Part shown: piece after piece, positions 1-6,817 of the stretch
How positions within the stretch are numbered: position 1 is the first letter of the stretch
How the letters are laid out: every line of letters starts with the position of its first letter
Source: DASSFZ01 sp036514635
GTDB lineage: Bacteria; Chloroflexota; Anaerolineae; Fen-1058
Length of the DNA stretch: 13,438 bases
NCBI GenBank assembly: GCA_036514635.1
Contig: DATBWU010000205.1
Coordinates: forward strand, 1-13,438
Direction of reading: 5' to 3'
Notes under the pieces: generated by a model
Database searches by the model: none
What the model saw: the letters and a program-made list of their open reading frames with translations, nothing else
What the model was told of the DNA's origin: nothing
Made by a program: the position numbers and the translations under genes

Positions 1-2752
1 CATATTGCAGGGCCGCCGTGCCGCCCAAGCCGCCATTATACATCAGCGCGCTCATGATCGAGCCGCCGCCCGCCGGCGAGAAGCTATCGGGATAATCCGC
101 ATTGTACGTGCCGTGTGTTCCATCGTCGAAGGAGAACGACAGGCCGGCGAAGGTGCTGCCGCCTGCCCCGGAGACACTGTACGTCCCGGCATCGTCGGCG
201 GCGTAGGCCGCGTGCAGCGTATTGTTGTAGAACGCCGGGCCGACACCGTTGCCCACCAGATCGAACCCGATTTCCGCGCCGCTGATCAGCAGCGCGCCAC
301 CCGAATCCAGGAACGAAGTGAGCAGCGCCTGATCCGTCGCGTTGAGCGCCACGTTCGGCGACTGCTCCTCGCCTCCGATCCAATCCACGGCGATGTAGTT
401 GCCCAGGCCCACATCGCCGTCGGTGACGGCAGCGTGCACGGCGGAGTCGAATGCGTAGGTGATGCCGGTTGCGTGCTGGACGATATAATCGTAGCGATTG
501 ATGCGGTCGAGGAACAGGCGGCGGCTGTAGCCCTCCACGCCGTCGAGCTGTCGGATCAGCCCGGACCGATCGATGCGGTCGAAGCCATGCACGATCAGCA
601 CCGGCGCAATCGTATTCGACGCGACGCGCGCGGCCAGGACAGGCGTCGGGAACGATTCGCCGCCCGCATTCGCGCCGGTGACGCGCACATAGATCAACTG
701 GCCGGGCGTCAGCGCCGTGATCGTGTACACCGTGTTGGTCGTGCTGATCGCAGCGCCCCAGCCAAAGCCGTCGGTGCTGGTATAGACGCGATACGAGGTC
801 GCCGCGTCGCCCAACGGGCCGGCTCCGTCCGTCGGGCCGGGTTGCCAGGCCAGCGTCACCCGGTTCGGGCCGCTGTTGCGCACGCGCAGGTGCGTCGGCG
901 GTTCGGGCAAGAACACCAGCGGCACGTTCGGGTCTTGCGAGTTCCAATAGCGCACGATGCCCTGATAGATCGCACGCGCCGAGAGTAAATTGAAGCGCGG
1001 GTCTTTCTCGGCCTCAACGTCCGTCGGGCTATCGTGGTAGCCGTTTTCGATCAGCACGCCGGGCATCGTTTCCAAAAGGCGCAATTCGCCCAGGTCCATC
1101 GACTTCTGGCCGCGATCCGGCCACGCCGGTTCCCAGCCGGCGTGAATCGCGCCGATCAACGACGCGTGAATGGCGTCTTGCAGCAGGTCGCTGTTCGGCG
1201 TCGGCTCGAACGAGTGAATGTACGTCTCGGTGCCGCGCGCCGTCGTGTTGTACCCGTTGTAGCCGTTCGTGTGATAGGAGATGTAGATCGCATCCTCGCC
1301 CGATTCGTATTCCCACTCGGAGAAAATCGGGCGGACGATGACGTCGTTCAGCGTATCGACATCCGGCAGGCCGACCCACTTGGCGTACAGACGCGCCTGT
1401 TCCTCCCAACGCGGCTTGCCGCTCGGCGTGAGCGCGTCGCCGACGATCTGATCGCCGACGCCGCCGCCGATGCGGATCGCGTCCGCCAGGACATTGAAGC
1501 CGGCCGCGACCGATTGATTCGTCAGCCGTACCCGATACCCTACCCCGCCGCGAAACGGATACGTGCCGATGTAGCGCCAATCGATCCCATCGTGCTGCTG
1601 TGTGATCGTCAGCGCCGCCGTGCCGCCGGCGTGATCGACGGTGTAACGCGCCGCCGCCGTGCGATTCGCCGTGTTGGGGAACCATACAAACACCGAGTAT
1701 TCGGCATCGGCGGTCGGCGTGAACGACCACGTCGCTGTCGCAGTCGCGCTCGCGGTGAGCGTCGTCGTCGAGACATAGGTCGAGTTGTACCCACCGGACG
1801 CTCCGGAAGCCCACGCACCTTGCACGGAAAACTCCGCGCTCGCGTTATCGACGATCAACATTGAGGGGTTCATGTCGCGCTCGCGGACGGTCCACGCATC
1901 CGCGCCCGAGTTCCACAAATACTGGAGCAGGAGCTGATCGACCATCTCGGCGTTGTTGAAGTCCTCGACGATGCCCTCACCGGAAGGATAGGGCGGATTG
2001 GGATAGTGCGGTCGCTGCGTGCGATATTGCCCTTGCGTCGTGCTCCAGAACCAGCCGTGCCCCGCGCTGACGAACACGGTCTTGCCGCCGAGGCCACCTT
2101 GTGATTGAGGTTGGCCGTACTCGGGAGACGAGGAAGGAGGAAGGATGAGGGATGAGGGATGAAGTGAATCGGGTGTAATTTCCCCTGGCTTCTTTGGGAT
2201 CGTAATCGGTGGTAAGAAGGAGGACAATGGCCGGAATATATCCGGTTGAGCCGGGTCGCGTGCTTCCACGTCGATGCGCGCGAAGTTGAACGGCGTCAGC
2301 GTCGTGGCGATCTGCTCGTTCACGTCCTCCGCATGGCCCGCGTCGAAGGTCGTCAGGAAAGACTTCGGCAAATCGAGGCGAACGACGACGCGCTCAGGCG
2401 ACGCACTCACGTCGGCCAACGCTGCACCGTCGGGCAACGCCGACCTCACGCCCTGCGCGCGCTCGGCGACGGTCGGCCCGTCGATCATCGCCTGCATCAG
2501 CGAGCGCACCGCATCGGTCAGCGTGCCCGTCGTCTGAATGCCGATACGATCCACGCACGAGACGATGTTCGCGTTGACGAAGCACACCGTGCCCGACGAA
2601 GTCGCCTGTTGCGGCGGCGCATCAGGTGGATTCTGGCCCGCGCCGGCAACAGACAACGTGCCGGCCGCAGCCAGCGTCAGAGCCAGCAACAAAAAACCGG
2701 CCAGTGCAGCTAGAGCAGCTCGAGGAAACGACGCTTTCGTTTGCATAGACAT
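1..2752 (-). CDS. Secreted multidomain N-acetylmuramoyl-L-alanine amidase (Amidase_3 with nested golvesin-like domain), C-terminus cut by window edge
   Basis: The frame is open from the ATG at 2752 to base 1 without a stop, giving at least 917 residues. A second in-frame ATG lies at 2746, and no good Shine-Dalgarno precedes either. Residues 1-36 form an export signal (basic start, then a Leu/Ala-rich core). Residues about 52-170 resemble a GerMN domain, with a 'DGPTVAERAQGV' segment and a closing 'TLTPF' strand. The zinc amidase begins near 224: H232 in 'SAGHGW', E269 in 'NNAEM', H494 in 'SYHTNG', and catalytic E569 in 'GVLIENGYH' fit the Amidase_3 ligands and general base. Between E269 and H494, residues about 299-424 look like a golvesin C-terminal-type beta domain ('VDNASAEF' to 'ADAIRIGGG'). 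An FnIII-like module spans about 615-705, followed by a Rossmann-like, possibly glutamine-amidotransferase-like region with 'GGALLISGAEIGF'. By family, it should cleave the amide bond between N-acetylmuramate and L-alanine in peptidoglycan outside the membrane. The roles of the accessory domains are inferred. Confidence 0.85.
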   Translation of the reverse strand, partial: MSMQTKASFPRAALAALAGFLLLALTLAAAGTLSVAGAGQNPPDAPPQQATSSGTVCFVNANIVSCVDRIGIQTTGTLTDAVRSLMQAMIDGPTVAERAQGVRSALPDGAALADVSASPERVVVRLDLPKSFLTTFDAGHAEDVNEQIATTLTPFNFARIDVEARDPAQPDIFRPLSSFLPPITIPKKPGEITPDSLHPSSLILPPSSSPEYGQPQSQGGLGGKTVFVSAGHGWFWSTTQGQYRTQRPHYPNPPYPSGEGIVEDFNNAEMVDQLLLQYLWNSGADAWTVRERDMNPSMLIVDNASAEFSVQGAWASGASGGYNSTYVSTTTLTASATATATWSFTPTADAEYSVFVWFPNTANRTAAARYTVDHAGGTAALTITQQHDGIDWRYIGTYPFRGGVGYRVRLTNQSVAAGFNVLADAIRIGGGVGDQIVGDALTPSGKPRWEEQARLYAKWVGLPDVDTLNDVIVRPIFSEWEYESGEDAIYISYHTNGYNGYNTTARGTETYIHSFEPTPNSDLLQDAIHASLIGAIHAGWEPAWPDRGQKSMDLGELRLLETMPGVLIENGYHDSPTDVEAEKDPRFNLLSARAIYQGIVRYWNSQDPNVPLVFLPEPPTHLRVRNSGPNRVTLAWQPGPTDGAGPLGDAATSYRVYTSTDGFGWGAAISTTNTVYTITALTPGQLIYVRVTGANAGGESFPTPVLAARVASNTIAPVLIVHGFDRIDRSGLIRQLDGVEGYSRRLFLDRINRYDYIVQHATGITYAFDSAVHAAVTDGDVGLGNYIAVDWIGGEEQSPNVALNATDQALLTSFLDSGGALLISGAEIGFDLVGNGVGPAFYNNTLHAAYAADDAGTYSVSGAGGSTFAGLSFSFDDGTHGTYNADYPDSFSPAGGGSIMSALMYNGGLGGTAALQY
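2107..2170. repeat. Purine-rich heptamer repeat inside the amidase coding sequence
   Basis: Three tandem copies of the heptamer GGATGAG/A lie at 2143-2163, next to GGAGGAAGG-type words at 2129-2142. On the coding (minus) strand they give the linker 'HPSSLIL' and following Pro/Ser residues (about residues 197-209), between the GerMN-like and amidase domains. Three heptamers make 21 bases, so the array keeps the frame. The composition differs from flanking codons, which suggests an intergenic-type repeat that entered or expanded within a tolerant linker. The origin is inference. Confidence 0.6.
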
Positions 2753-2810
2753 CTCGCAGCGAATACAAGGCAATGAATACACAGCGGACACATGCGGTGC
2801 AGTGCTCCCG

Positions 2811-2840
2811 TAAACGAATACGTTCGGTCTTATTCGTTTA
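2811..2840. repeat. Perfect 10-bp inverted repeat in the polX-amidase spacer
   Basis: TAAACGAATA (2811-2820) and TATTCGTTTA (2831-2840) are exact reverse complements with a 10-base loop. The structure ends 58 bp before the amidase start codon, inside its presumed leader. It could be an operator or RNA hairpin, or a remnant of the AACGGA/AAACGAAT word repeats seen elsewhere in the window. No T-run follows on either strand, so a terminator is unlikely. Confidence 0.6.
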
Positions 2841-2874
2841 TCCGTTGCCCATTCGGTGCATTTTCCCGCATCTC

Positions 2875-2880
2875 ATTATA
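2875..2880 (-). promoter_or_regulatory. Candidate -10 box for the amidase gene
   Basis: The minus strand reads TATAAT here, about 120 bases upstream of the amidase ATG. No convincing -35 hexamer lies 16-18 bases further upstream; the best match is poor. If used, it gives a leader of roughly 115 bases that contains the 2811-2840 inverted repeat. Confidence 0.3.
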
Positions 2881-2925
2881 ACAGACCGCGCCGAAGCACT
2901 TCGCTCCGGCGCAAGTAGCTATTCC

Positions 2926-2979
2926 GTCCTCCTTCGTCTTCCTGTGGGATGAGGAAGGGGACAGAAGGGGGAAGGTGAG
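2926..2979. repeat. Imperfect CT/AG-rich palindrome after polX
   Basis: CCTCCTTC and TCTTCCT words on the left are answered by AGGAAGG and AGAAGGGGGAAGG on the right, around GTGGGATG. The element starts a few bases past the polX stop. Its words resemble those of the repeat inside the amidase gene (2107-2170). It lacks a T-run, so it is more likely a dispersed repeat than an intrinsic terminator. Confidence 0.45.
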
Positions 2980-2980
2980 G

Positions 2981-4720
2981 TCACCTTGATACATACCCCA
3001 GCAGTCGATCGAGAGGCCAGGTGTTCACGACCCGATCGGCCGCGATCCACGCGCGGCGCGCAACGGCGACGCCGTAGTGAATCTGCGCCAGCGAGCCGGG
3101 GTCGTGCGCGTCGGTGTCGATGCTGAACAGGCAGCCCAACTCGTTTGCCCGGCGGGCGTGGATGTCGTTCAGATCGAGCCGCTCCAGGCTGGCATTGATC
3201 TCGACGATCGTGCCCGCCTCGGCGGCGGCTTTCAGCACCGCTTCCATATCGAGGTCCGCGCCTTCACGGCCTTTCTCCGGCGATCCACCCTCGTACAACA
3301 TGCGCCCGGTCGGGTGGGCGAAGATGTCCACGTGCGGATGGCGGATCGCCGCGAGCGCGCGCCGCGTGACCTTGTCGTGCGGCTGGCGCAGCGTCGTGTG
3401 CAGCGAGGCCAGCACGATATCGAGCGAAGCCAGCACCTCGTCGGGATAATCGAGCGCGCCGTCGGCCTTGATCTCCACCTCCGAGCCGTGCAACACGCGA
3501 ATGCCCAACCCGCGTGCGTTGACCCGGTCGATCTCCGCGCGCTGCTTCTTCAAGCGCTCCGGCGACAACCCGCCCGTCACGCCCAGCGACTGCGAGTGAT
3601 CGGTGATCAGGATGTACTGGTAGCCGCGCGCCTTCGCCGCGCGCGCCATGTCCTCAATGCTTTTCGCGCCATCCGACCAGGTGGTGTGCATTTGCAGGTC
3701 GCCGCGCAAGTCGCCCACCTCTATTAACCTGGGCAGCTTGTGGCTGAACTCGCCGCGATCCTCTCGCAGTTCGGGCGGGGCAAACGGCAGTCCCAACCGC
3801 TGGTACACCTCGGCTTCTTCCGTGCAGAACACATCCTTGCCATCTTTCAGCCGCGTGAGCGAATACTCGTTGAGCGAGTAGCCCTTCTTCAGCGCGATCT
3901 CGCGCAGATGAACGTTGTGGGCCTTCGAGCCGGTGAAGTATTGCAGCGCCGCGCCCCAATGCCTGGGCTGAATCACGCGCAGATCGACCTGCTGGCCGGT
4001 GTGCAGCCGCACGCTCGACTTCGTCGGTCCGCGCGCGATGACCTCGGCCACGTTGGGCAGAGCGCCGAATGCATCCATGATCCGCCCGGCATCCTTCGAC
4101 TCGGCAGACACCAGCAGATCGATATCGCCGATCGTCTCGCGCATGCGCCGTAGGGAGCCGGCCACCGACGCGCGCTGCACGCCGCCGACGCGCATTAAGG
4201 CGCGCAGCATCGCCTGCGCGAGCGGATACGCGATCCCCAGCGGCGAGCGGCCCGTCGCGCCGCGTCGCCGGATCGCTTCGATGTTGGCGACGATCTTCTC
4301 CTCGATCTTCGTGCCCAACCCCGGCAGCCCGGCCAGGCGGCCCGCGCGCGCCATCCTTTCGAGCTGTTCGATGCCAGTAATGCCCGCTTCTTGCCACAGC
4401 ATCTTCACGCGCTTCGGCCCCATGTCCGGCACGGACAACATCGCCACCACGCCGGCCGGAATCTGCTTTTGCAGCCGGGCATACAGATCGAACGTGCCGG
4501 TCTCGAGCAGCGCTTCGATTTTCTCTTCAATCGCCTGGCCCACGCCGGGGATCGAGCGCAGCTCGCCGACTCGCGACAGCGCGTTGATATCGCGGTCGAG
4601 GTTGGCGATCTGCTCGGCCACGCGCCGATAGGCGATGATCTTGAACTTGTTCTCTTCGCCCTGGATATCGAGCATATCGGCCAACGTCTCGAACGTCTTG
4701 GCGACCTCGCGGTTGTTCAT
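2981..4720 (-). CDS. polX: DNA polymerase/3'-5' exonuclease PolX
   Basis: This 579-residue protein has the usual bacterial PolX length and layout. Helix-hairpin-helix DNA-binding segments appear at about 56-75 ('SIPGVGQAIEEKI'), 96-113 and 131-145. The polymerase palm carries 'GSLRRMRETIGDIDLL', with D199 and D201 as metal ligands and D246 in 'VDLRV' as the likely third. A C-terminal PHP nuclease domain starts near 340. Its ligand motifs are H345 and D350 in 'MHTTWSDG', D374-H375, E414/E416, H441, H469 and D537-H539. By family it fills short gaps in base excision repair and trims 3' ends with the PHP site. The first PHP motif reads QMH rather than HxH (Q343). The start is supported by AGGGGG about 10 bases upstream of the ATG. 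Two spacers of about 230 and 150 bp isolate it, so it is probably transcribed alone. Confidence 0.95.
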   Translation of the reverse strand: MNNREVAKTFETLADMLDIQGEENKFKIIAYRRVAEQIANLDRDINALSRVGELRSIPGVGQAIEEKIEALLETGTFDLYARLQKQIPAGVVAMLSVPDMGPKRVKMLWQEAGITGIEQLERMARAGRLAGLPGLGTKIEEKIVANIEAIRRRGATGRSPLGIAYPLAQAMLRALMRVGGVQRASVAGSLRRMRETIGDIDLLVSAESKDAGRIMDAFGALPNVAEVIARGPTKSSVRLHTGQQVDLRVIQPRHWGAALQYFTGSKAHNVHLREIALKKGYSLNEYSLTRLKDGKDVFCTEEAEVYQRLGLPFAPPELREDRGEFSHKLPRLIEVGDLRGDLQMHTTWSDGAKSIEDMARAAKARGYQYILITDHSQSLGVTGGLSPERLKKQRAEIDRVNARGLGIRVLHGSEVEIKADGALDYPDEVLASLDIVLASLHTTLRQPHDKVTRRALAAIRHPHVDIFAHPTGRMLYEGGSPEKGREGADLDMEAVLKAAAEAGTIVEINASLERLDLNDIHARRANELGCLFSIDTDAHDPGSLAQIHYGVAVARRAWIAADRVVNTWPLDRLLGYVSR

Positions 4721-4779
4721 GTCGCTGTTTCCCCCTTAAGCAATCGGCGACCCATACTCCAGGAGTGCCGCTCGCCTGG

Positions 4780-4809
4780 ATTATATGCCTGAATGAAAAC
4801 ATCGTGCAA
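4780..4809 (-). promoter_or_regulatory. Candidate sigma-70-type promoter for polX
   Basis: The minus strand has TATAAT at 4785-4780. A weak -35 match, TTGCAC (4809-4804), lies 18 bases upstream. The -10 is perfect and the -35 matches 3 of 6. It lies about 60 bases before the polX ATG and just past the pilin terminator. Confidence 0.45.
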
Positions 4810-4818
4810 AGCCGCCCC

Positions 4819-4854
4819 AAAACGAAGCAGCCCTCGCTCAACGAGGGCTGCTTC
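4819..4854 (-). terminator. Intrinsic terminator of the pilin gene
   Basis: GAAGCAGCCCTCG (4824-4836) pairs perfectly with 4842-4854 around a 5-base loop, giving a 13-bp GC-rich stem. On the minus strand it is followed by GTTTTGGGG, a short T-run. It begins 13 bases past the pilin stop codon and is correctly placed to end that transcript before the polX promoter. Confidence 0.75.
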
Positions 4855-4866
4855 ACAAACGAAGAA

Positions 4867-5013
4867 TCAAAGATTCGAGACTACGTTACTGAAAAGGTTG
4901 CCCAGAGATGGGCCAAGCACAGCCAAGATGACGATCACGACGATAGCCACCAAAACGAGGATCAACGCATACTCGACCAGACCTTGCCCCTCTTCGCCGG
5001 GAAGCCACAGCAT
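4867..5013 (-). CDS. Flp-family type IVb pilin (orphan)
   Basis: The 48-residue product has a 9-residue leader ending in 'PGEEG', then QGLVEY and a hydrophobic helix rich in Ile, Val and Leu. Glu and Tyr fall at positions +5 and +6 after the presumed cleavage following Gly9. This is the signature of Flp/Fap prepilins cut by a TadV-like prepilin peptidase at the inner membrane. The frame stays open upstream for 19 more codons. I choose the ATG at 5013 because AGGAGGT ends 7 bases before it and the prepilin leader then has typical length. No tad assembly genes (secretion ATPase, TadB/C, TadE, RcpA) are in view, so it must use machinery encoded elsewhere. A terminator follows directly, which suggests a monocistronic and possibly abundant transcript. 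Confidence 0.85.
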   Translation of the reverse strand: MLWLPGEEGQGLVEYALILVLVAIVVIVILAVLGPSLGNLFSNVVSNL

Positions 5014-5020
5014 TTCTCTC

Positions 5021-5027
5021 ACCTCCT
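5021..5027 (-). promoter_or_regulatory. Strong Shine-Dalgarno of the pilin gene
   Basis: The minus strand reads AGGAGGT, 7 bases before the ATG at 5013. It is the best ribosome binding site in the window and fixes the short pilin start over upstream in-frame starts. Confidence 0.85.
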
Positions 5028-5067
5028 TCTCCCCCTGGAGTCTGGACCCCCGATGCGCCCATTTTAG

Positions 5068-5113
5068 CATCGATGCCTGAACCGTCTATATACCGCTGGT
5101 ACCAAACTACCAG
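5068..5113. promoter_or_regulatory. Two small palindromes in the pilin upstream region
   Basis: GCATCGATGC (5068-5077) is a perfect 10-bp palindrome. CTGGTA (5096-5101) and TACCAG (5108-5113) form a perfect 6-bp inverted repeat with a 6-base spacer. They lie between the ygfZ stop and the pilin start, where the pilin promoter must be. TATATA and TAAAAT hexamers are nearby, but no well-spaced promoter pair could be chosen. They may be operator sites; this is unproven. Confidence 0.3.
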
Positions 5114-5131
5114 ATGAAGGTTTTCGCATCG

Positions 5132-6118
5132 TTAGAGATGGCGCGGCGAGATCGGCAACGACACGATGTCGGCAGCCCGCTGCTGTGTGCCAATATTCAC
5201 GCGAGTCCCGTGTGTTGCGCGATCGGGCTTGACGAAGCCCAGTCCGATCCAGTCGCCGCCGGGACGCGCCGCCACGCTCGACACAACACCTATCGATCCC
5301 TCGCCGAGGTGAACCGCCAGATCGGCCTCGAATGGTTCAACCGCCCGCAGGCCTACCAGTTGCTTCGCCAGGCGGCCGCGTGACTCCATGCGCGCGATGA
5401 TTTCCTGTCCAATATAGCAGCCCTTCGAGAAGCTCACATCGGCCCATAGACCGACTTCTTGCGGAAGGTACATCTCGCTCAATTCGCGTCCGTAGCGCGG
5501 CAAACCCGACTCGATCCGCAGCACTTCCAGTGCTTGCTCGCCGATCGGTGTCGCGCCGCAATCCATCGCCGCCTGCCACAACTGAGACACTGTCGCCAGC
5601 ATTGGCGCGAGCAGGTGAAATCCATTGCCCGCAATTGGATCGGCCCGTGCGATCAAGACCCCGTCAGCGCCGTTTCGCCAGTGGTGCAGTTTCAAGTCCG
5701 ACACGTCCTGCCCGCTCGCCCGGGTCACGACATCGCCGGCTTTCGATCCGTACACGGACACCATGCCGTACTCGGACGATGCAGCGTGCACCTGTACGTC
5801 GTCGTTGAAGAAGATGTACTTGCGCAGCCAGCCCGACACCGTCGCCTGCGCACCGCGCGATGTGAGCATCAGCGCGTCATTCTCGCGAACGTACACAATG
5901 ACCCGATCGACGATCCGCGCGATGGGCGTCGTCAAAATCGTCGCGGCGCCCTGCCCCGGCTTCAGCGCGTTCATGTCATTCGTCGACATACGATGCAGGA
6001 AGTCGATGCGCGACTGGCCGGTTAAGCGAAGCCGCCCCAGCGGCGACGAATCGTACACCACCGCGCCAGTGTGCGCCGCAGCGTATTCCGCTTTCAGCGT
6101 CGTATAAACGTCGGGCAT
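5132..6118 (-). CDS. ygfZ: YgfZ/GcvT-type folate-binding protein (Fe-S cluster assembly/repair factor)
   Basis: The 328-residue protein has the aminomethyltransferase (GcvT) fold organisation. It also carries the YgfZ signature 'KGCYIGQE' at residues 232-239, with Cys234, followed by a conserved Arg-rich stretch ('RMESRGR'). Real glycine-cleavage T proteins lack this Cys motif, so YgfZ is the better call. In E. coli, YgfZ is a tetrahydrofolate-dependent factor that supports assembly or repair of certain Fe-S enzymes, including MiaB. That role is carried over from the family. The gene is last of a co-directional set with the DinB-like gene (60-bp gap) and eamA. The start is the first ATG of the frame and gives the normal N-terminus of the fold; its Shine-Dalgarno is weak. 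Confidence 0.9.
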   Translation of the reverse strand: MPDVYTTLKAEYAAAHTGAVVYDSSPLGRLRLTGQSRIDFLHRMSTNDMNALKPGQGAATILTTPIARIVDRVIVYVRENDALMLTSRGAQATVSGWLRKYIFFNDDVQVHAASSEYGMVSVYGSKAGDVVTRASGQDVSDLKLHHWRNGADGVLIARADPIAGNGFHLLAPMLATVSQLWQAAMDCGATPIGEQALEVLRIESGLPRYGRELSEMYLPQEVGLWADVSFSKGCYIGQEIIARMESRGRLAKQLVGLRAVEPFEADLAVHLGEGSIGVVSSVAARPGGDWIGLGFVKPDRATHGTRVNIGTQQRAADIVSLPISPRHL

Positions 6119-6164
6119 CGCCTAATCATCTCTGGTGACTGCGCACATCTTGAATGCTCGCCGA

Positions 6165-6222
6165 CCGCTTGTCATCCGTTATTGTCCGTTTGTCCGCTTC
6201 GCGAAGCGGTCCGTTGATCGCC
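6165..6222. repeat. Word-repeat element overlapping the 3' end of the DinB-like gene
   Basis: Words such as TCCGTT and GTCCGTTTGTCCG recur around a perfect 16-bp palindrome, CCGCTTCGCGAAGCGG (6194-6209). The same words form the repeat at 6714-6817 at the end of eamA. The stop codon of the DinB-like gene (6179-6181) lies inside the element, so its last dozen or so residues come from the repeat. Confidence 0.7.
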
Positions 6223-6685
6223 GCCAGGCCCGTATATCCGTCGCGTGCTCCCGAAAATGCTCGACCGAATCGATCGCGACCAGTTCGCTCAGCGACTTAC
6301 CTTTCAGGAGCTTATACTTCTTCGGATCGGACAGCATAGCATCGGACATCCCCTCCAGGCGATTGAGCAGGGCCAGATGGACGCTGTGCAGATCGTCGAG
6401 AACGCGATCGAGCGGCCGATTCTTTTGGTCTCGATAAAACTGCGCGTTGAGCGCGTCTACCTGCGCGTCAGTCAGGTCAAACTCCGGCTCGACGCCGCGC
6501 TCGATCTTATACAGGTTAGTGATCAACCTCGACATCCAGACCGCCAGATGCGCCAGGATGTCTTTCACCGTCCACTCGCCCGCGACCGGTATCTCAGTCA
6601 GGTGCTCGTCGTCCAACCCGTCGAGCGCCGCCTGCAACGCTTCCCATTCACGCTCAGTCGCCGCGATCAATTCGTCCTTCGTCAT
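6179..6685 (-). CDS. DinB/ClbS-like four-helix-bundle protein
   Basis: The 168-residue protein is of DinB-superfamily length. It has 'GEWTVKDILAHLAVW' (a His on helix 2) and 'SVEHFREHATDIRAW' (two His on the last helix), which fit the three-His metal site of the fold. The N-terminus 'MTKDELIAATEREWEALQAAL' resembles ClbS/DfsB proteins. Members range from thiol-S-transferases to genotoxin-resistance proteins, so no substrate can be named. The start is firm: GGAGG ends just upstream of the ATG at 6685. It lies 34 bp downstream of eamA and 60 bp upstream of ygfZ, probably one operon. The C-terminal residues 'STDRFAKRTNGQ' are encoded by the 6165-6222 repeat and probably lie outside the fold. A second homologue begins at 13368. 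Confidence 0.8.
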   Translation of the reverse strand: MTKDELIAATEREWEALQAALDGLDDEHLTEIPVAGEWTVKDILAHLAVWMSRLITNLYKIERGVEPEFDLTDAQVDALNAQFYRDQKNRPLDRVLDDLHSVHLALLNRLEGMSDAMLSDPKKYKLLKGKSLSELVAIDSVEHFREHATDIRAWRRSTDRFAKRTNGQ

Positions 6686-6713
6686 TCATCCTCCATCAAT
6701 GGCCGCCCGTCCA

Positions 6714-6817
6714 CATCCGTTAGCATCCGTTTGTCCGTTTCCAATCCGTTGATAGCCGTTTGTCCGTTTCGCCGAAGGCGTCCGTTGATAGCCGTTTGTC
6801 CGTTTCCAGTCCGTTGA
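6714..6817. repeat. Word-repeat array encoding the C-terminal tail of the EamA transporter
   Basis: A 25-bp unit occurs twice without mismatch, at 6745-6769 and 6781-6805 (period 36 bp). Degenerate copies lie on both sides, all built from TCCGTT, GATAGCCG and TTTGTCCG words. A short hairpin, CGCCGAAGGCG, sits between the two units. The eamA stop codon (6720-6722) lies within the array. The 36-bp period is 12 codons, so additional units would keep the frame. Confidence 0.85.

Noticed and set aside
84..947. Minus-strand frames at 84-947, 1029-1814 and 1870-2097 as separate genes
   Set aside because: They lie in other frames than the continuous amidase frame and are rich in Arg with no domain signal.
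5..988. Long plus-strand open frame opposite the amidase
   Set aside because: It is Arg/Ala/Asp-rich shadow coding. The minus strand frame carries signal peptide, zinc motifs and FnIII, and is continuous across 2.7 kb.
5114..5383. 89-residue plus-strand frame
   Set aside because: It overlaps the 3' part of ygfZ in antisense, and its sequence is explained by that gene.
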